DNA of 64,000 bases from Gigantopelta aegis (Eukaryota; Mollusca; Gastropoda; Neomphalida; Peltospiridae). Positions within the stretch are counted from its first letter, which is position 1. Every line of letters begins with the position of its first letter. Where the stretch lies: the NCBI RefSeq assembly GCF_016097555.1, contig NC_054704.1, positions 28,314,207 through 28,378,206 on the forward strand. Direction: 5' to 3'. Under the pieces are notes generated by a model. That model was not told the DNA's origin. It made no database searches and worked only from the letters and a program-made list of their open reading frames with translations. Both the position numbers and the translations under genes were made by a program. This document shows positions 23,690 through 33,892 of this stretch, piece by piece.

Positions 23690-24160
23690 ATTTGTAGTAG
23701 ATGTTACATTTCCGTGCTATATTTCAAGTCTCATTATCCCAGGAAATAATGTACATAAAAAGGTATGTTATGAAGTTGTGATATATAGCTGACGTGTAGT
23801 ATTCCGTAATTAAACTGAATGCCTAGAGAGAACCGACAATCTTTAAAATACCATGTTAGCTTGAAAGCAGCCATTTTTGAGACCTTACAACACATACATT
23901 TCCCCCTGTCAAGACCACCCCATTTGCACTTGTGAATGCTTCATGAGTGCTAAAATCATACATAATTAAAAATACATTTCCTAAGAAAGACTTATAAATA
24001 AATAATGAAATTTGGTACACATAAACTATATATACTATTAGCTATAAGATGAGACAACCGTAGATCCTCCCGGGAATACAAAAATACAACCCGGAGAAGA
24101 ACCTCGAAGATGTAGATACCTGTATAAAGTATGTACTGGGCAAAATTCCTCTATCGCTTG
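23690..24160. other. No recognisable gene
   Basis: Between TIR element 3 and the DIRS-type element. The first (TA)n ends near 23690. Terminal repeats of the DIRS element may lie here but were not recognised. Confidence 0.45.
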
Positions 24161-24164
24161 AGCA

Positions 24165-24696
24165 TTAAGAGATAGGGTAATTGGGGGCAGTGTGATAATG
24201 ACCCTTGAAAGAGTGAAAACTTATCTCCACTCTGGAAGGATTTTGCAAACCCTTTTTGAAGAATTGCACATTCTTTGTCTGTAGAATATTCCTACTGTTT
24301 CCACTGTAGGTGATTTCCCCAATGCGCAAAAATGCATGAAAAGCAAGTAAAAACATTGACCGGAACATAAGTTTGTTGTATCTTGTTGGACAAACTTCAT
24401 CTAGAGCGCATTTATAATTTGATACAATATATATGTTTTGTCAGTGGGCGCCTGAAATCTTGTCTTTTATTTATTTTCTTTAATCCTGCTAGCATTTTCC
24501 GAATAATGAAAGACTGTGTGGGATCTTTAAAGGCCCCCAACTTATGTATATATCTTATAGCTGACATATAAGTTGTGATGGTTGAACTAGCAAAGCCAAT
24601 GTCCACCATGTGGGCAATGAATAATGCCACTGTATGTACACTAATTGGCAGGGAGCACTGCATATGCAACGTTGTGTGTATGAATTGTTGTAGCAA
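24165..24696 (-). pseudogene. Tyrosine recombinase remnant of a DIRS-type retrotransposon
   Basis: Two adjacent minus frames give the N-terminal core-binding part (24696-24412; helical region with FIAHMVDIGFASSTITTYMS, then LAGLKKI) and the catalytic start (24368-24165), which includes FHAFLRIGEITY. The R-x-GE motif contains the first catalytic arginine of tyrosine recombinases. The frame breaks between the two parts and stops after HTAPNYPIS, before the H-x-x-R and tyrosine box, so the enzyme is incomplete. DIRS-order elements use such a recombinase instead of an integrase. It lies immediately 3' of the RT-RNase H frames, as expected for the order. Confidence 0.82.
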
Positions 24697-24770
24697 ACTG
24701 AATGCTCTACGATATAACTGTTTAGACTTATCAGTTAGTGCTGCATCAATGAGTCGAAGGACTGTCTCGT

Positions 24771-26493
24771 TTAAATGCGCAATAACTGCTGTGGAACTGT
24801 GGTTGGAATTCTGTTCATCTGTGGGGCTGCTTGATGAAAGTATGCCACCTGTAAACGAGACAGGTAATCAGCCAGTACATTTAGTTTTCCTGGTATATGT
24901 TTGGCTCTAAAATGAATATTGAATCTCAAGGCTGCTAATACCAATCTCCTGAAAAGACCCATCATTGCGGTATTGGGCGATGTTTGTTTATTTATTATAG
25001 CTACCACTGTATTATTATCAGAAAAGAACAAAACTGATTTATTACCCAGTTGCTGTCCCCAGTGCTCCAAAGCTAGAACAATTGGAAATAATTCCTTGAT
25101 GTTAATATAACCAATGTAACCAATGTTTGCCAAATATGGCGCCATACCCCACATTACTAGCGTCTGTATACATTTGTAGTTGTTCTGACGACTCCCAACT
25201 ATTTGGCAAAAACATAGTAGTCCCATTGAAATGTTCAATGAACATTGTCCACACCTTCAGATCTAATTTCGCCTCTTTGGATAGCCGAATATGGTGACCT
25301 GGATTGTAAATCTTACAAGTTAGATTAATCAATCGCCGCAGAAATGTTCTGCCAGGTACTATCACTCTGCATGCGAAGTTTAATAAACCTATCAATGACT
25401 GTACTTCTTTAAGTGTCACTTTTTCCCTGCCTAGGAATGCCTGTAGTGATGTTTTTATTTTTTCGATTTTATCTAGCGGTAATCTGGCTACCATCAAGTC
25501 AGTATCTAACTCAATCCCCAAGAACGTAATACATGTAGTGGGCTCAACAGTTTTCTCTTGCTTTATTTTAATTCCGACATGTTGGCATAGATCTAAGAAA
25601 TTTTGCAATGCATTTTGACAATGTTTTTCTACGGGGAGACCCATAAATAAATAAAATCATCTAAAACATGAACTACGAACCTGGCCTGAAAATAGTTTTC
25701 CATTATCCAATGTAAAGTAGAGCTGAACTTTTCAAATAATTGGCACGAAATGGAACAACAACCCATGGGTAGACATCTATCATAGTAATATAACCCTGCT
25801 ATTTCCATACCTAAGAGTTCATAATCTGATGGGCTTATCGGAATAATTCTAAAAGCAGACTCTATATCAGTCTTTGCCATCAACGCCCCTTGTCCCAGTT
25901 GGTTAATTTGAAATATGGCCTTATCCAAAGTTTCATATTGTACTGATTTATGTTCATCAGAAATCCCGTCGTTAATTGAAGACCCTAAAGGATAGGACAG
26001 GTGATGAATAACCCTATACACCCCTGGTTCTTTCTTGGGAACTAGCTCTAAAGGTGAAATTTGTAAGTTGGCAAAAGGGTGTGTGTTAAAGGGTCCTACA
26101 ATCCTACCCAACTCTATTTCTTTGTTAATTTTTTTTCATCAAAACACCTGGCATTTCTATAGCACATTTTAAATTTGGACTAGACCTATATGCCCGAGGT
26201 CCATTATAACACAATGAAAAGCCATTCTTAAATCCTGCTTCTAAAAACTGTACTAATTCTGAATCATATCCTTTTAAGAAGGGACGCAAATAGTCAAATT
26301 TAACGGGCCTTACTCTGCTGACTGGATCCTGTTTTTTGGTTTGCTGCTGAATTATGAGGTGCTGCGGTATTGGTGTAATTTGCTTTATCGAATTTTGAGC
26401 ATTTTCGAAAGGAATGGGGTCCACCACAGGCTTTGCAGACATGCTTGAACCAGCAGTTGTTTCTATTGCATACCCCATTCCTCTGAAAGGCAA
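24771..26493 (-). pseudogene. Reverse transcriptase-RNase H of a DIRS-type retrotransposon (frameshifted)
   Basis: Overlapping minus frames 26493-26125, 26111-25629, 25644-25102 and 25238-24771 read in order as RT fingers (RPFLKGYDSELVQFLEAGF), palm motif A (MAKTDIESAFR), CLPMGCCSISCQLFEKF, and motif C as VLDDF instead of YxDD. The thumb (TFLGIELDT) and RNase H (MYTDASNVGYGA, later FFSDNNTVVAIINKQ and NVLADYLSR) follow. A VLDDF-type motif with a following tyrosine recombinase is characteristic of DIRS/Ngaro-like elements. At least three frame changes make it inactive. It sits in OAS intron 1 in the opposite orientation. Confidence 0.88.
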
Positions 26494-27544
26494 AACAAAA
26501 TTTATTCTGACCTACACTAATATATGGCTTGAACTGAACCTTCGTGGGTGGCACTGAATGTCCAGTTGCCATGGCCTCGAGGAATAGCTCATTATTTGGC
26601 ACATCAAAAGGAAGCTTGTCTCCACTTCCTAAAATTAACATCATAAGTTATGGCAGCCTGATCTCCCGCCTTCTTGGCAATCCGTTGGACGATATTTGCA
26701 TATTTCATCAAAGAAACTGCCAAAATCCGGCCTGGTCTTCACTACGATTGTGACATATATTTGGACATGCCGAATTCCAAACATCCATAGACCGAATAGG
26801 TACTGGTCTGGATTTCGGGATCAACGAAAAAGTATTCGTTTGAAAAGAAATGTCAAACTCATCAATGGGTCGATTTTGCAAAAGCTGACCAAAATCAACA
26901 AACTGGTCAGACCAAATTTTTTCTTTGTGACGAACGTCAACATTTATATCAAGAGGGCGGGAGATGCTACCATTCAAACCATTAATTGAATAATCATCAC
27001 GACCCAGTGCTGCCGTACTTGTCAGTTGCTCTATGGCACCAGTGATAAATGTCGGCTGTTCCGGTGACGTACTGGGCGCTGGTGCGGTAGAAATTACTTC
27101 CCCGAAACGCGGCCCCAATCTAACATCTTTAGCAGCAGCTGGGCTGGTTCCTGTTGCTGACGGAGCTTGTCGCAGGACCAAACCCTCTTCCTTCAACTGG
27201 CGTATCACCTCAGCAGAAATTGCCGACACACCGGGACCCGTTGTTGTTGTCTCAGACATCTGTGATGTGGATTGCCCCGACATATCTGGACCCGTTGTTG
27301 TTGTCTCAGACATCTGTGATGTGGATTGCCTCGACACATCTGGACCCGTTGTTGTTGTGTCAGACATCTGTGATGTGGATTGCCCCGACACATCTGGACC
27401 CGTTGTTGTTGTCTCAGACATCTGTGATGTGGATGGCTCCACAGTCTCCTCAACGGTTGCTGGTCCCCTTGCAGACCGCCGCCTTTTTGGTCTTGCTAGA
27501 GACTTGTTTCCCACGGCCGATTTTCGTTTGCTTTGCGATGGCAT
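26300..27544 (-). pseudogene. ORF1 (Gag-like) of the DIRS-type retrotransposon
   Basis: ATG at 27544 opens a 278-codon frame (to 26708): a basic start (MPSQSKRKSAVGNK), four 18-residue repeats rich in SQMSETTTTGPD, then a globular part ending near EDQAGFWQF. After a frame change the sequence continues at 26644-26300 with a zinc-knuckle-like cluster: C-F-A-F-Q-x3-C, NNCWFKHVCKACGGPHSFRKC. Such a cysteine cluster ahead of RT is usual in DIRS-like ORF1 proteins. The last segment overlaps the start of the RT frame in another phase. The product would bind the element RNA; this copy is broken. Confidence 0.75.
27232..27450 (-). repeat. 54 bp coding repeat within ORF1, four units
   Basis: The 54 bp unit (cccgttgttgttgtctcaga … on plus) is repeated about four times with few differences. 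It encodes the 18-residue repeat GPDVSGQSTSQMSETTTT on minus. The period is a multiple of three, so the frame is preserved. Confidence 0.9.
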
Positions 27545-27749
27545 TATGCTCAAAAAAAAGAAAAGTTCATTAAACCATAACATAGTTGCCAAGTATCTAT
27601 GATACACAATTTTTACATGCATTAACTATATGAATACGCTGTTATCTCACTAGCCCATTTGTACATAATGCATGTTAAGACAAAAATAATTTTAACAACC
27701 ACTGTTAAGCTTACTGAAGCCAATTAATTAACACTAATCACTACATATG

Positions 27750-28190
27750 TCTCGCAAAAGCCCACATGTGATCCACTAAATATCTGGAAACACACCAATG
27801 AAGCTCACAAAAGCCCACATGTGATCCACTAAATATCTGGAAACACACCAATGAAGCTCACAAAAGCCCACATGTGATCCATTAAATATCTGGAAACACA
27901 CCAATGAAGCTCACAAAAGCCCACATGTGATCCATTAAATATCTGGAAACACACCAATGAAGCTCACAAAAACCCACATGTGATCCACTATATATCTGGA
28001 AACACACCAATGAAGCTCACAAAAGCCCACATGTGATCCATTAAATATCTGGAAACACACCAATGAAGCTCACAAAAGCCCACATGTGATCCATTAAATA
28101 TCTGGAAACACACCAATGAAGCTCACAAAAGCCCACATGTGATCCACTAAATATCTGGAAACATACCAATAAATATCTGGAAACACCAAT
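27750..28190. repeat. 53 bp minisatellite, eight units
   Basis: cacatgtgatcca recurs at 27763, 27816, 27869, 27922, 27975, 28028, 28081 and 28134, an exact 53 bp period. The unit contains the palindrome CACATGTG and ends ggaaacacaccaatgaagct. It lies about 200 bp upstream of the DIRS-type ORF1 start and could be its leader or promoter repeat. No distinct spacers, so not CRISPR. Confidence 0.93.
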
Positions 28191-28714
28191 GAAGCCGTTT
28201 TAGCACCTATATGTGCACCTGCAACTGCAAGCAATTCAATAAATATGATATTGTGCAACTGAATTTCTGTCAATAATGTCAGCCTTTTATTTTTATTTTT
28301 TTTTGGTATATTATCCTTTTTATTTTATTTTTTATATTATCCTGTTTATTTTTATTTATGTATTTATTTACTTACTGGCACACCTGCCGACAATACGGCA
28401 TGATGAAATCACCGCTCCACGTACGCTCCTCAAATACTTAGGGATCTCGTGCAAAGCGTTCAGGTGAACTCCGTCGCGGCAAAATATATCTACCGGACTT
28501 TCCTTTAAATTAAAAATAACAATTGCGTCTTACCTGTACGAAATTATTTGAAACTGACGCTGTTGTTAAGTGACGTCACGACGCGAGGCTATTTAATTAG
28601 CCAACGTGATCTTCCTTACGCAGTCCTTTTGCGCCCTGCTAAATGGCATACAAAGACATATGTTTATGATTATAACCGACCTCTTAAATACAATTAAAAA
28701 CAGTTGTATTTAAT
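28191..28714. other. No recognisable gene
   Basis: T-rich stretch (28287-28380) then unique sequence. No exon or element end was recognised. Confidence 0.5.
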
Positions 28715-29020
28715 TGTTGATTTTCTTGTTTAGAATATCAGTACCTGTATATTCAGTGTGTTTCTGGTCATCTCAATATTTGTAAGAAGTCCAAACTGGA
28801 TTTAGTCTTCAAATAAATTCGTACGTACGAAAAAATAATTTTTAGGAAATAAAATGAAATTTAACCTAGTACAAATATTAGAACAATCAATAACACGTTT
28901 AATATAGAGCCACTAATATTTTATTCAGAAACAATATATTTGATATGTAATTACAATGGTTAAAAAGTCTCTGTTAGTCGATAACATCTTAAAAGTTGCA
29001 GCAAACTCAGGAATGTCCCT
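28715..29020. mobile_element. TTAA element, copy 2, left end missing
   Basis: Matches 345-647 of the window (ttcttgtttagaatatcagt, cgtacgtacgaaaa, gcagcaaactcaggaatgtc). The right end GTCCCT is directly followed by TTAA (29021-29024). Confidence 0.85.
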
Positions 29021-29032
29021 TTAAACAAAGTG

Positions 29033-29297
29033 GGCCCAATTTCACAAAACATCGTATGCCAAGTTTTGCACGTAAACGTAAATCTACGCTTAAACCACAA
29101 TTTTTTATTACTGTTAAAAGTACAATAAAAATAGTTTGAAGTATACATATTCAATTTTTGTTTGTCATTAAAATGCTCCAACTAAAGTAATGATGTAATT
29201 TTCTGTATGAAATAGATGCCAAACACGTGTAAATGTATGACCAGTATAACTGCTAGTCGTAGACGTAAACTTGAGATTTTTTGTGAAACTGGCCCCA
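29033..29297. mobile_element. GGGCCC-type MITE, copy 2
   Basis: Starts gggcccaatttcacaaaaca and ends ttgtgaaactggcccc (inverted). The internal cacgtaaacgtaaatctacg and inverted cgtagacgtaaac are as in copy 1 at 7573. Confidence 0.85.
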
Positions 29298-29412
29298 GGA
29301 CTTGAGGTTACCTTCCACATTACGAGAGACACAAATCTTGACACAGTTTTGGTAGATTGGTCAAATAGCGAAATTACAGAAATAAATAGTTGATCCCTAA
29401 TAGAAACAAACA

Positions 29413-29560
29413 GGGCCCGTGCTTATAAAACGTCCAGACTCAATCTCAAATGACGTCACACTCATGCAATTTGTATGGCGTTGTCATGACATTACTGTCT
29501 CAGACTCTATTAGAGTCTTGAGTCTAGACTCTAAAAGTTTTATTATTTTAGATCCACTAT
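29413..29560. mobile_element. Partial GGGCCC-type element
   Basis: Left end gggcccgtgcttataaaacg. The inverted partner is degenerate (gagtctagactctaaaagtt, then ttat near 29520-29545). The terminal GGGCCC on the right was not found. Confidence 0.5.
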
Positions 29561-30403
29561 CATTTTAGTCAAAGGATGCTTTACATAACGTTATGGTGAA
29601 AGTTACGTAAGGTTTTCGAAACCTTGTGTTATTTTTATTAATAAATTATTGCGATCTAATACAGGTTATTTCTTTAAAATATATATAAAAATAAAAATAA
29701 ATAAATAATAAGCGGGAAAACCAATAATAATGATTAAATTACGTCACGTTGAAAGTCAGTCGAGGCTGGATCCATGTTTTAAAATATCAATCGAATTAGA
29801 GTTTATACCTTCGATGAGACGTCTATGGTTAAATGGTGATTGGTATCCGGTATTTAAATTACCATGATCTGCTAGCTTTCTTTCACAAGTCTGTCTCCAT
29901 TAAATATCTTTTTAATTTTATGTTATTATATATGGCTGCAGGTAGATGTTAAGTAGTTAATACAATAGAATTATATTACATATTTAAAAAAAGAAAAAAG
30001 TCAATATAGGCAGTCTTCGAACATACTACACTAATTTGCATACTACCACTTCAAGATACTAACATGCACACCCCCCCCCCCCCCCAAATAAAAAGAAGAA
30101 GAAAAAAAAAGAAGAAGAAAAGAAACAAATTTAAGTTGCCACATTAATTTTTTATTTGGACAAGTTGTATAATGTGTACTAAATACTCATTATGAGCACA
30201 CCTTTTAACGTTTGACAGCTATCTCTATTATCTTCATTAAAAGCAATGTTTAGGAAGGAATTCTTAAAGAATATTACGACAGCATGTTGCCGATTATTGT
30301 ACCACACAGAACGAAAGTTTTACTTTTCCTCATGTGATGTACTGTATTCTAATTCTAAAAATGTAACGCATCATTTAGTAAACTCATTTTGATCTCTATT
30401 TAG

Positions 30404-30677
30404 AGTGGATCACAAGGCAAGCACACAAATTTGATGGATAGTTCAGATGTTGATCTGGTCATGTTCATTAATGACTTCGACACCGTGGACGAATTTCGAG
30501 AGAACATATGCACGGTAGTAGAAGTATTGGAGAAGCACATCATGGACGATTTGAACTGGGCTAGTGACGTGGAGATGTTCGCAACTACGATGCACTCTGT
30601 CATGTTCAAAGTGAAACTGCCTGGATATCAGCCAATCGAAGTGGATCTGCTCCCAGCAGTGGATCTCCTTGCAACCA
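30404..30677 (+). CDS. OAS: OAS-like gene, exon 2: nucleotidyltransferase core with catalytic triad
   Basis: Follows acceptor tctatttag (ending 30403) and ends in phase 1 at donor gtaaga (30678). It begins SGSQGKHTNL, the GS-x-GK-x-T loop of the OAS family. SSDVDLVMF follows, with metal-binding D198 and D200 in the joined protein, and then IEVDLLPAVD with the third aspartate D264. All three carboxylates of the OAS/cGAS-type nucleotidyltransferase fold are therefore present. Downstream, the frame would hit a stop within the intron (…KIKLL), which supports the donor. The joins to 15607 (phase 0) and 31865 (1 base plus 2 bases) are seamless. Codon use is balanced, with no stops or frameshifts. 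Confidence 0.92.
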
Positions 30678-31864
30678 GTAAGATCAAATTGCTTTAAATC
30701 GGAGAATTGCCGAAGGCTCTCTGGTACCGTTAACTCTTTCGAATTACAGCATAGAGAATCTTCGTGTACCAAATGGAGGGATCCCATTAGAAATGGATAT
30801 ATATTGCGTGAATAGAAATTAATTTAAAAAAAAACTACATTGTAATGTCTAGGCCGGGATAAAATCCATAGCATTTGGCGTAATACACAGCTGCTAGCTA
30901 CGCCTGACCACAAGACAATGCATTCATCACCAAATGTACGTGCATTTTAAGCATTATAAACATTTGGTGGCATCTGTTATTGCGTTATCGGAGGTAGAAT
31001 AAGTGTTGATTCAATGAAACGTAAATAACTGATTACGAAAATGGAAAAAAGAAGAAGTTTGTTTTATTTAACGACACCGCTGAAGCACTCGTAGTCATCA
31101 GAGGAAACCCGCTACATTTTTCCTAAAGCAGCAAGGGATCTTTTATATGCACATTCCAACAGACAGGAAAACACCTACCACGGCCTTTGACCAGTTGTGG
31201 TGCACTGGTTGGAACGAGAGAAACCCCAATAAGTTGAATGGATTCACTGAGGTGGTTCGATCCTGCGACGTAAGCACCTCAGGCTAGCACTCAACCGAAT
31301 GAGTTAAATCCCACCCCTATGAGGTATTACACTTGTTATTAATATTAATGATACTTGCAATTATGACAGTAACCAATTTAATTAGACCGTACTGAAATCA
31401 TTTCACTGGATGCAACCACACAATGCATGAAACTTCTCACATATTGTTCCGAATTTATGAAGCCTGTTTTCCTTAGACGCTGGTGTTTAAGCATTGTAAA
31501 TGTATGTAGTTACACGCGTGTAAGTCATAAACAGGCTTTGTAAAGTCGGCCCCTAGTGACTAGGTTCATCATTTGTTCATTGTTGCGAGGACTCAACGAA
31601 AATGCCTCAGATTACGATTTGAACTTCCACATATTACACTTTCCAATTTAGAAATTTGTTTAATCTTCAATCAAATTATCTTTCTTAAAAATTATTTGTA
31701 TAAATAGTAAAAGCGGCCTATATATAATGTGCTTGGGTCCCCATACAATGGTGTCACCCTCCCCACACTCCCCAACCACCACCACAAGCTTATATTCGCT
31801 TTAAAAGTTTGACGTAATATGCAATTGATTTGAGTTTTTGTAACATTAGCTTTTACAATTTTAG
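30678..31864 (+). other. Intron 2 of the OAS-like gene
   Basis: From donor gtaaga to acceptor acaattttag. Apart from the SINE at 31054-31316 nothing was recognised. Confidence 0.7.
31054..31316 (-). mobile_element. SINE with a third tRNA-like head (family D) and A-type tail
   Basis: On minus: ggggtgggatttaactcatt … gagtgctagcctgaggtgct … aggatcgaacc (B-box match), then the shared core and a short family A tail (tgtcgttaaataaaac). The head differs from families A and C. Confidence 0.85.
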
Positions 31865-32019
31865 AAACGATGACGCAAATATACGATGAAATGAGTCGCA
31901 AATCGCCAGGAAAACGACAGTTCTATTCTGTATGTTTTGCCGAGAAGCAAGCGGAGTTCGTCAAATCCGTTCCACAAAATGTTAAGAATCTCATTCGACT
32001 TGTCAAATATTGGAAAAAG
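31865..32019 (+). CDS. OAS: OAS-like gene, exon 3: helical spine of the OAS domain
   Basis: After acceptor caattttag (ending 31864), two bases complete a Lys codon and 51 codons follow to donor gtacgt (32020), phase 0. The peptide includes FYSVCFAEKQAEFVKSVPQN, continuing VKNLIRLVKYWKK. This matches the OAS region that reads CFTELQ…RP.KLK.LIRLVKHW in vertebrates. That stretch packs under the active site and contributes to double-stranded RNA contact. No stops or frame problems. Confidence 0.92.
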
Positions 32020-32082
32020 GTACGTATATGAACAAATGTGATGTTACAACCATATTTTGGTCTCAAGTTAAATGCGCAGGTA

Positions 32083-32305
32083 TGTTTGTCTGTTTTTGTT
32101 TAACAACACCACTAGAGCACACATGAGTATTAATCATCGGCTATGCATGTAATTTTGACAAATAGTTTTAGAAAGGGGTCTTTATATATATATACGAGTA
32201 TATATATATATATATATATATAATATATTTGATATATATATATATATATGCACCATCCCACATAGAGGATACCGCGACCTTTGATATACCAGTCGGTGCA
32301 GGTAT
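32083..32305 (-). mobile_element. SINE fragment, family A tail, broken by (TA)n
   Basis: Minus-strand family A tail and part of the core (gtttaacaacaccactagag; caccatcccacat; gatataccagtc), interrupted by (TA)n at 32183-32250. It lies in OAS intron 3. Confidence 0.8.
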
Positions 32306-32639
32306 ATGTGCACGTGATAATATTATAGCATAATATACGAGGACCGTTGGAATACAATGATTTAATTGCACTCTTTTATGTGTATTCAAACATTCGTTTC
32401 TTTATGTTAGTCCATGTAGACGAAGTTTTTGTATAAACATTGGTATACAGTTGACCAGTTACTCCGCAATCAACAAGACGCTTAATTGGTCGGTGTCTGA
32501 AATTCCATCTTTCATGTTCGGTTTGTACTGCCACGGGTCGTGGTAACGGGGTTAAGTCTTCCCTAGTCTGTCCCATAGGTGGCGACTGCACTATATGCTT
32601 TAGTGAAAGAAAATACTATGTTTGTCAGTCGTAGAATGT

Positions 32640-33210
32640 CATCTGTTGCGGTCATGAAAAAGCTTCATTCTGTCGAAACAGTCCTGAGATAGTGGCAGTC
32701 CTCCTACGGGTGGTAGAGTAAGGATGAAGTAGTCTTGTGCCGTGACCGCATCGGTCATACATATTCGACGCATTCATTTATTTTAGAGAAAGATCCTCCT
32801 GCTCAGTGTGAACGTTGTCAGTGTACACTGACTGTGCACCACATTTTGGTGGAGTGTAATCATCTGAAGCCGACGAGAAACGATGTATTTGGCAACAAAA
32901 ATGTTTTGGAATCTTTTAAATTCCACGCAGAATTAATTTTAAACTTATATTTCTATGCAATGTTTTAAAATATATTTACCTTGATATTTGTATTATATTA
33001 TACGTTTCCCGACAACTCTTTACACTGTGTATTTACATAATTATATAAATAGTATTCTTAATATAAATAATATTTCCATGTACTTACCTTTTCTGACACC
33101 CAATAGCCGATGTGTATTTATGTGCTGGGGTGTCGTTAAACATTCGTTCATTCGTTGGTTCATTGGTTGGTTGGTTGGTTGGTTCATTCATTCATTCATT
33201 CATTCATTCA
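32640..33210 (+). mobile_element. LINE 3' end (Jockey/I-group-like) with (ATTC)n tail
   Basis: The frame around 32655-32968 reads KLHSVETVLR (stop) then DEVVLCRDRIGHTYSTHSFI, CERCQCTLTVHHILVEC and LESFKFHAELIL before TAA at 32966-32968. This is the conserved C-terminal region of Jockey/I-type LINE polyproteins (R-x-RIGHT-x-x-TH…C-x2-C…H-x-L-x-EC). A roughly 145 bp AT-rich 3'UTR ends gacacccaatagccgatgtg … ctggggtgtcgttaaac followed by ttgg and ttca repeats. The copy is 5'-truncated. Its tail ends 10 bp before OAS exon 4. Confidence 0.87.
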
Positions 33211-33220
33211 TTGTTTTCAG

Positions 33221-33343
33221 ACTGAAGATGTCGGACTCAAGTCATATGTCCTTGAATTGCTTATTATTCATCTGTGGCGAGAATGTGAAAACCGCCAGTT
33301 TTTTTCCATGGAGAAAATGTTCACAAAGGTTCATGAAAACGTT
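33221..33343 (+). CDS. OAS: OAS-like gene, exon 4 (partial or truncated)
   Basis: Acceptor ttgttttcag (ending 33220), phase 0 join to 32019. The peptide starts TEDVGLKSYVLELLIIHLWR, matching the OAS motif (P.YALELL..YAWE). It continues ECENRQFFSMEKMFTK for 41 codons, then TGA at 33344-33346, a few bases before the 200 N gap. OAS domains normally continue for about another 70-80 residues (the C-terminal helices), and nothing like them was found after the gap. Either a donor near aaag-gttcat (33331) or aaac-gtttga (33343) is used and the rest lies in the gap or beyond, or this copy is truncated. The predicted product to the stop is about 367 residues. Confidence 0.85.
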
Positions 33344-33350
33344 TGAGGAA

Positions 33351-33550
33351 NNNNNNNNNNNNNNNNNNNNNNNNNNNNNNNNNNNNNNNNNNNNNNNNNN
33401 NNNNNNNNNNNNNNNNNNNNNNNNNNNNNNNNNNNNNNNNNNNNNNNNNNNNNNNNNNNNNNNNNNNNNNNNNNNNNNNNNNNNNNNNNNNNNNNNNNNN
33501 NNNNNNNNNNNNNNNNNNNNNNNNNNNNNNNNNNNNNNNNNNNNNNNNNN
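33351..33550. other. Assembly gap, 200 N
   Basis: Run of exactly 200 undetermined bases, directly 3' of OAS exon 4. Confidence 0.99.
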
Positions 33551-33892
33551 CACTGGAAATATAAAAATAATAATTATGGGCCCCGTCCACCAAGTTTACG
33601 TGTACTACATTTATATATTTTTACATATCATTCCTACGTATACGGGCCTGCTTAATATTATTTGTATCACAGCAATATGTCATATATTGTAAACATCTGT
33701 TTCCACGTAATCGACTCAGGGCCCAGTAGTGTGTCAAGTTATCTTTATGACTCACCGAACTCGTGATCGTGTCTTTTGTTTAACTTCTGTGCTGGTCAAT
33801 AAACCGAGAGTAGGAAATAATCAGAAGACTATTTTAAGCGAGCACGCGCGCTTCCACGAAAAGAAAACATATTACAATTATTTCATAATAAA

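Larger units (their letters stand above)
15608..30403 (+). other. Intron 1 of the OAS-like gene (14.8 kb, repeat-packed)
   Basis: Runs from donor gtaagt at 15608 to acceptor tctatttag ending at 30403; phase 0 on both sides. It holds microsatellites, a 200 N gap, three TIR elements, a SINE, a DIRS-type element and MITEs, listed separately. Stretches 15650-16200, 20000-20300 and 29560-30400 show nothing recognisable apart from a C-run near 30070 and A/AG-rich tracts. Confidence 0.75.

Noticed and set aside
24061..24165. Plus-strand frame PEKNLEDVDTCIKYVLGKIP
   Set aside because: Short, no splice support, and overlaps the end of the DIRS-type element; probably chance.
27750..28190. CRISPR-like regular array
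   Set aside because: Contiguous 53 bp units with no variable spacers in an animal genome; a minisatellite.
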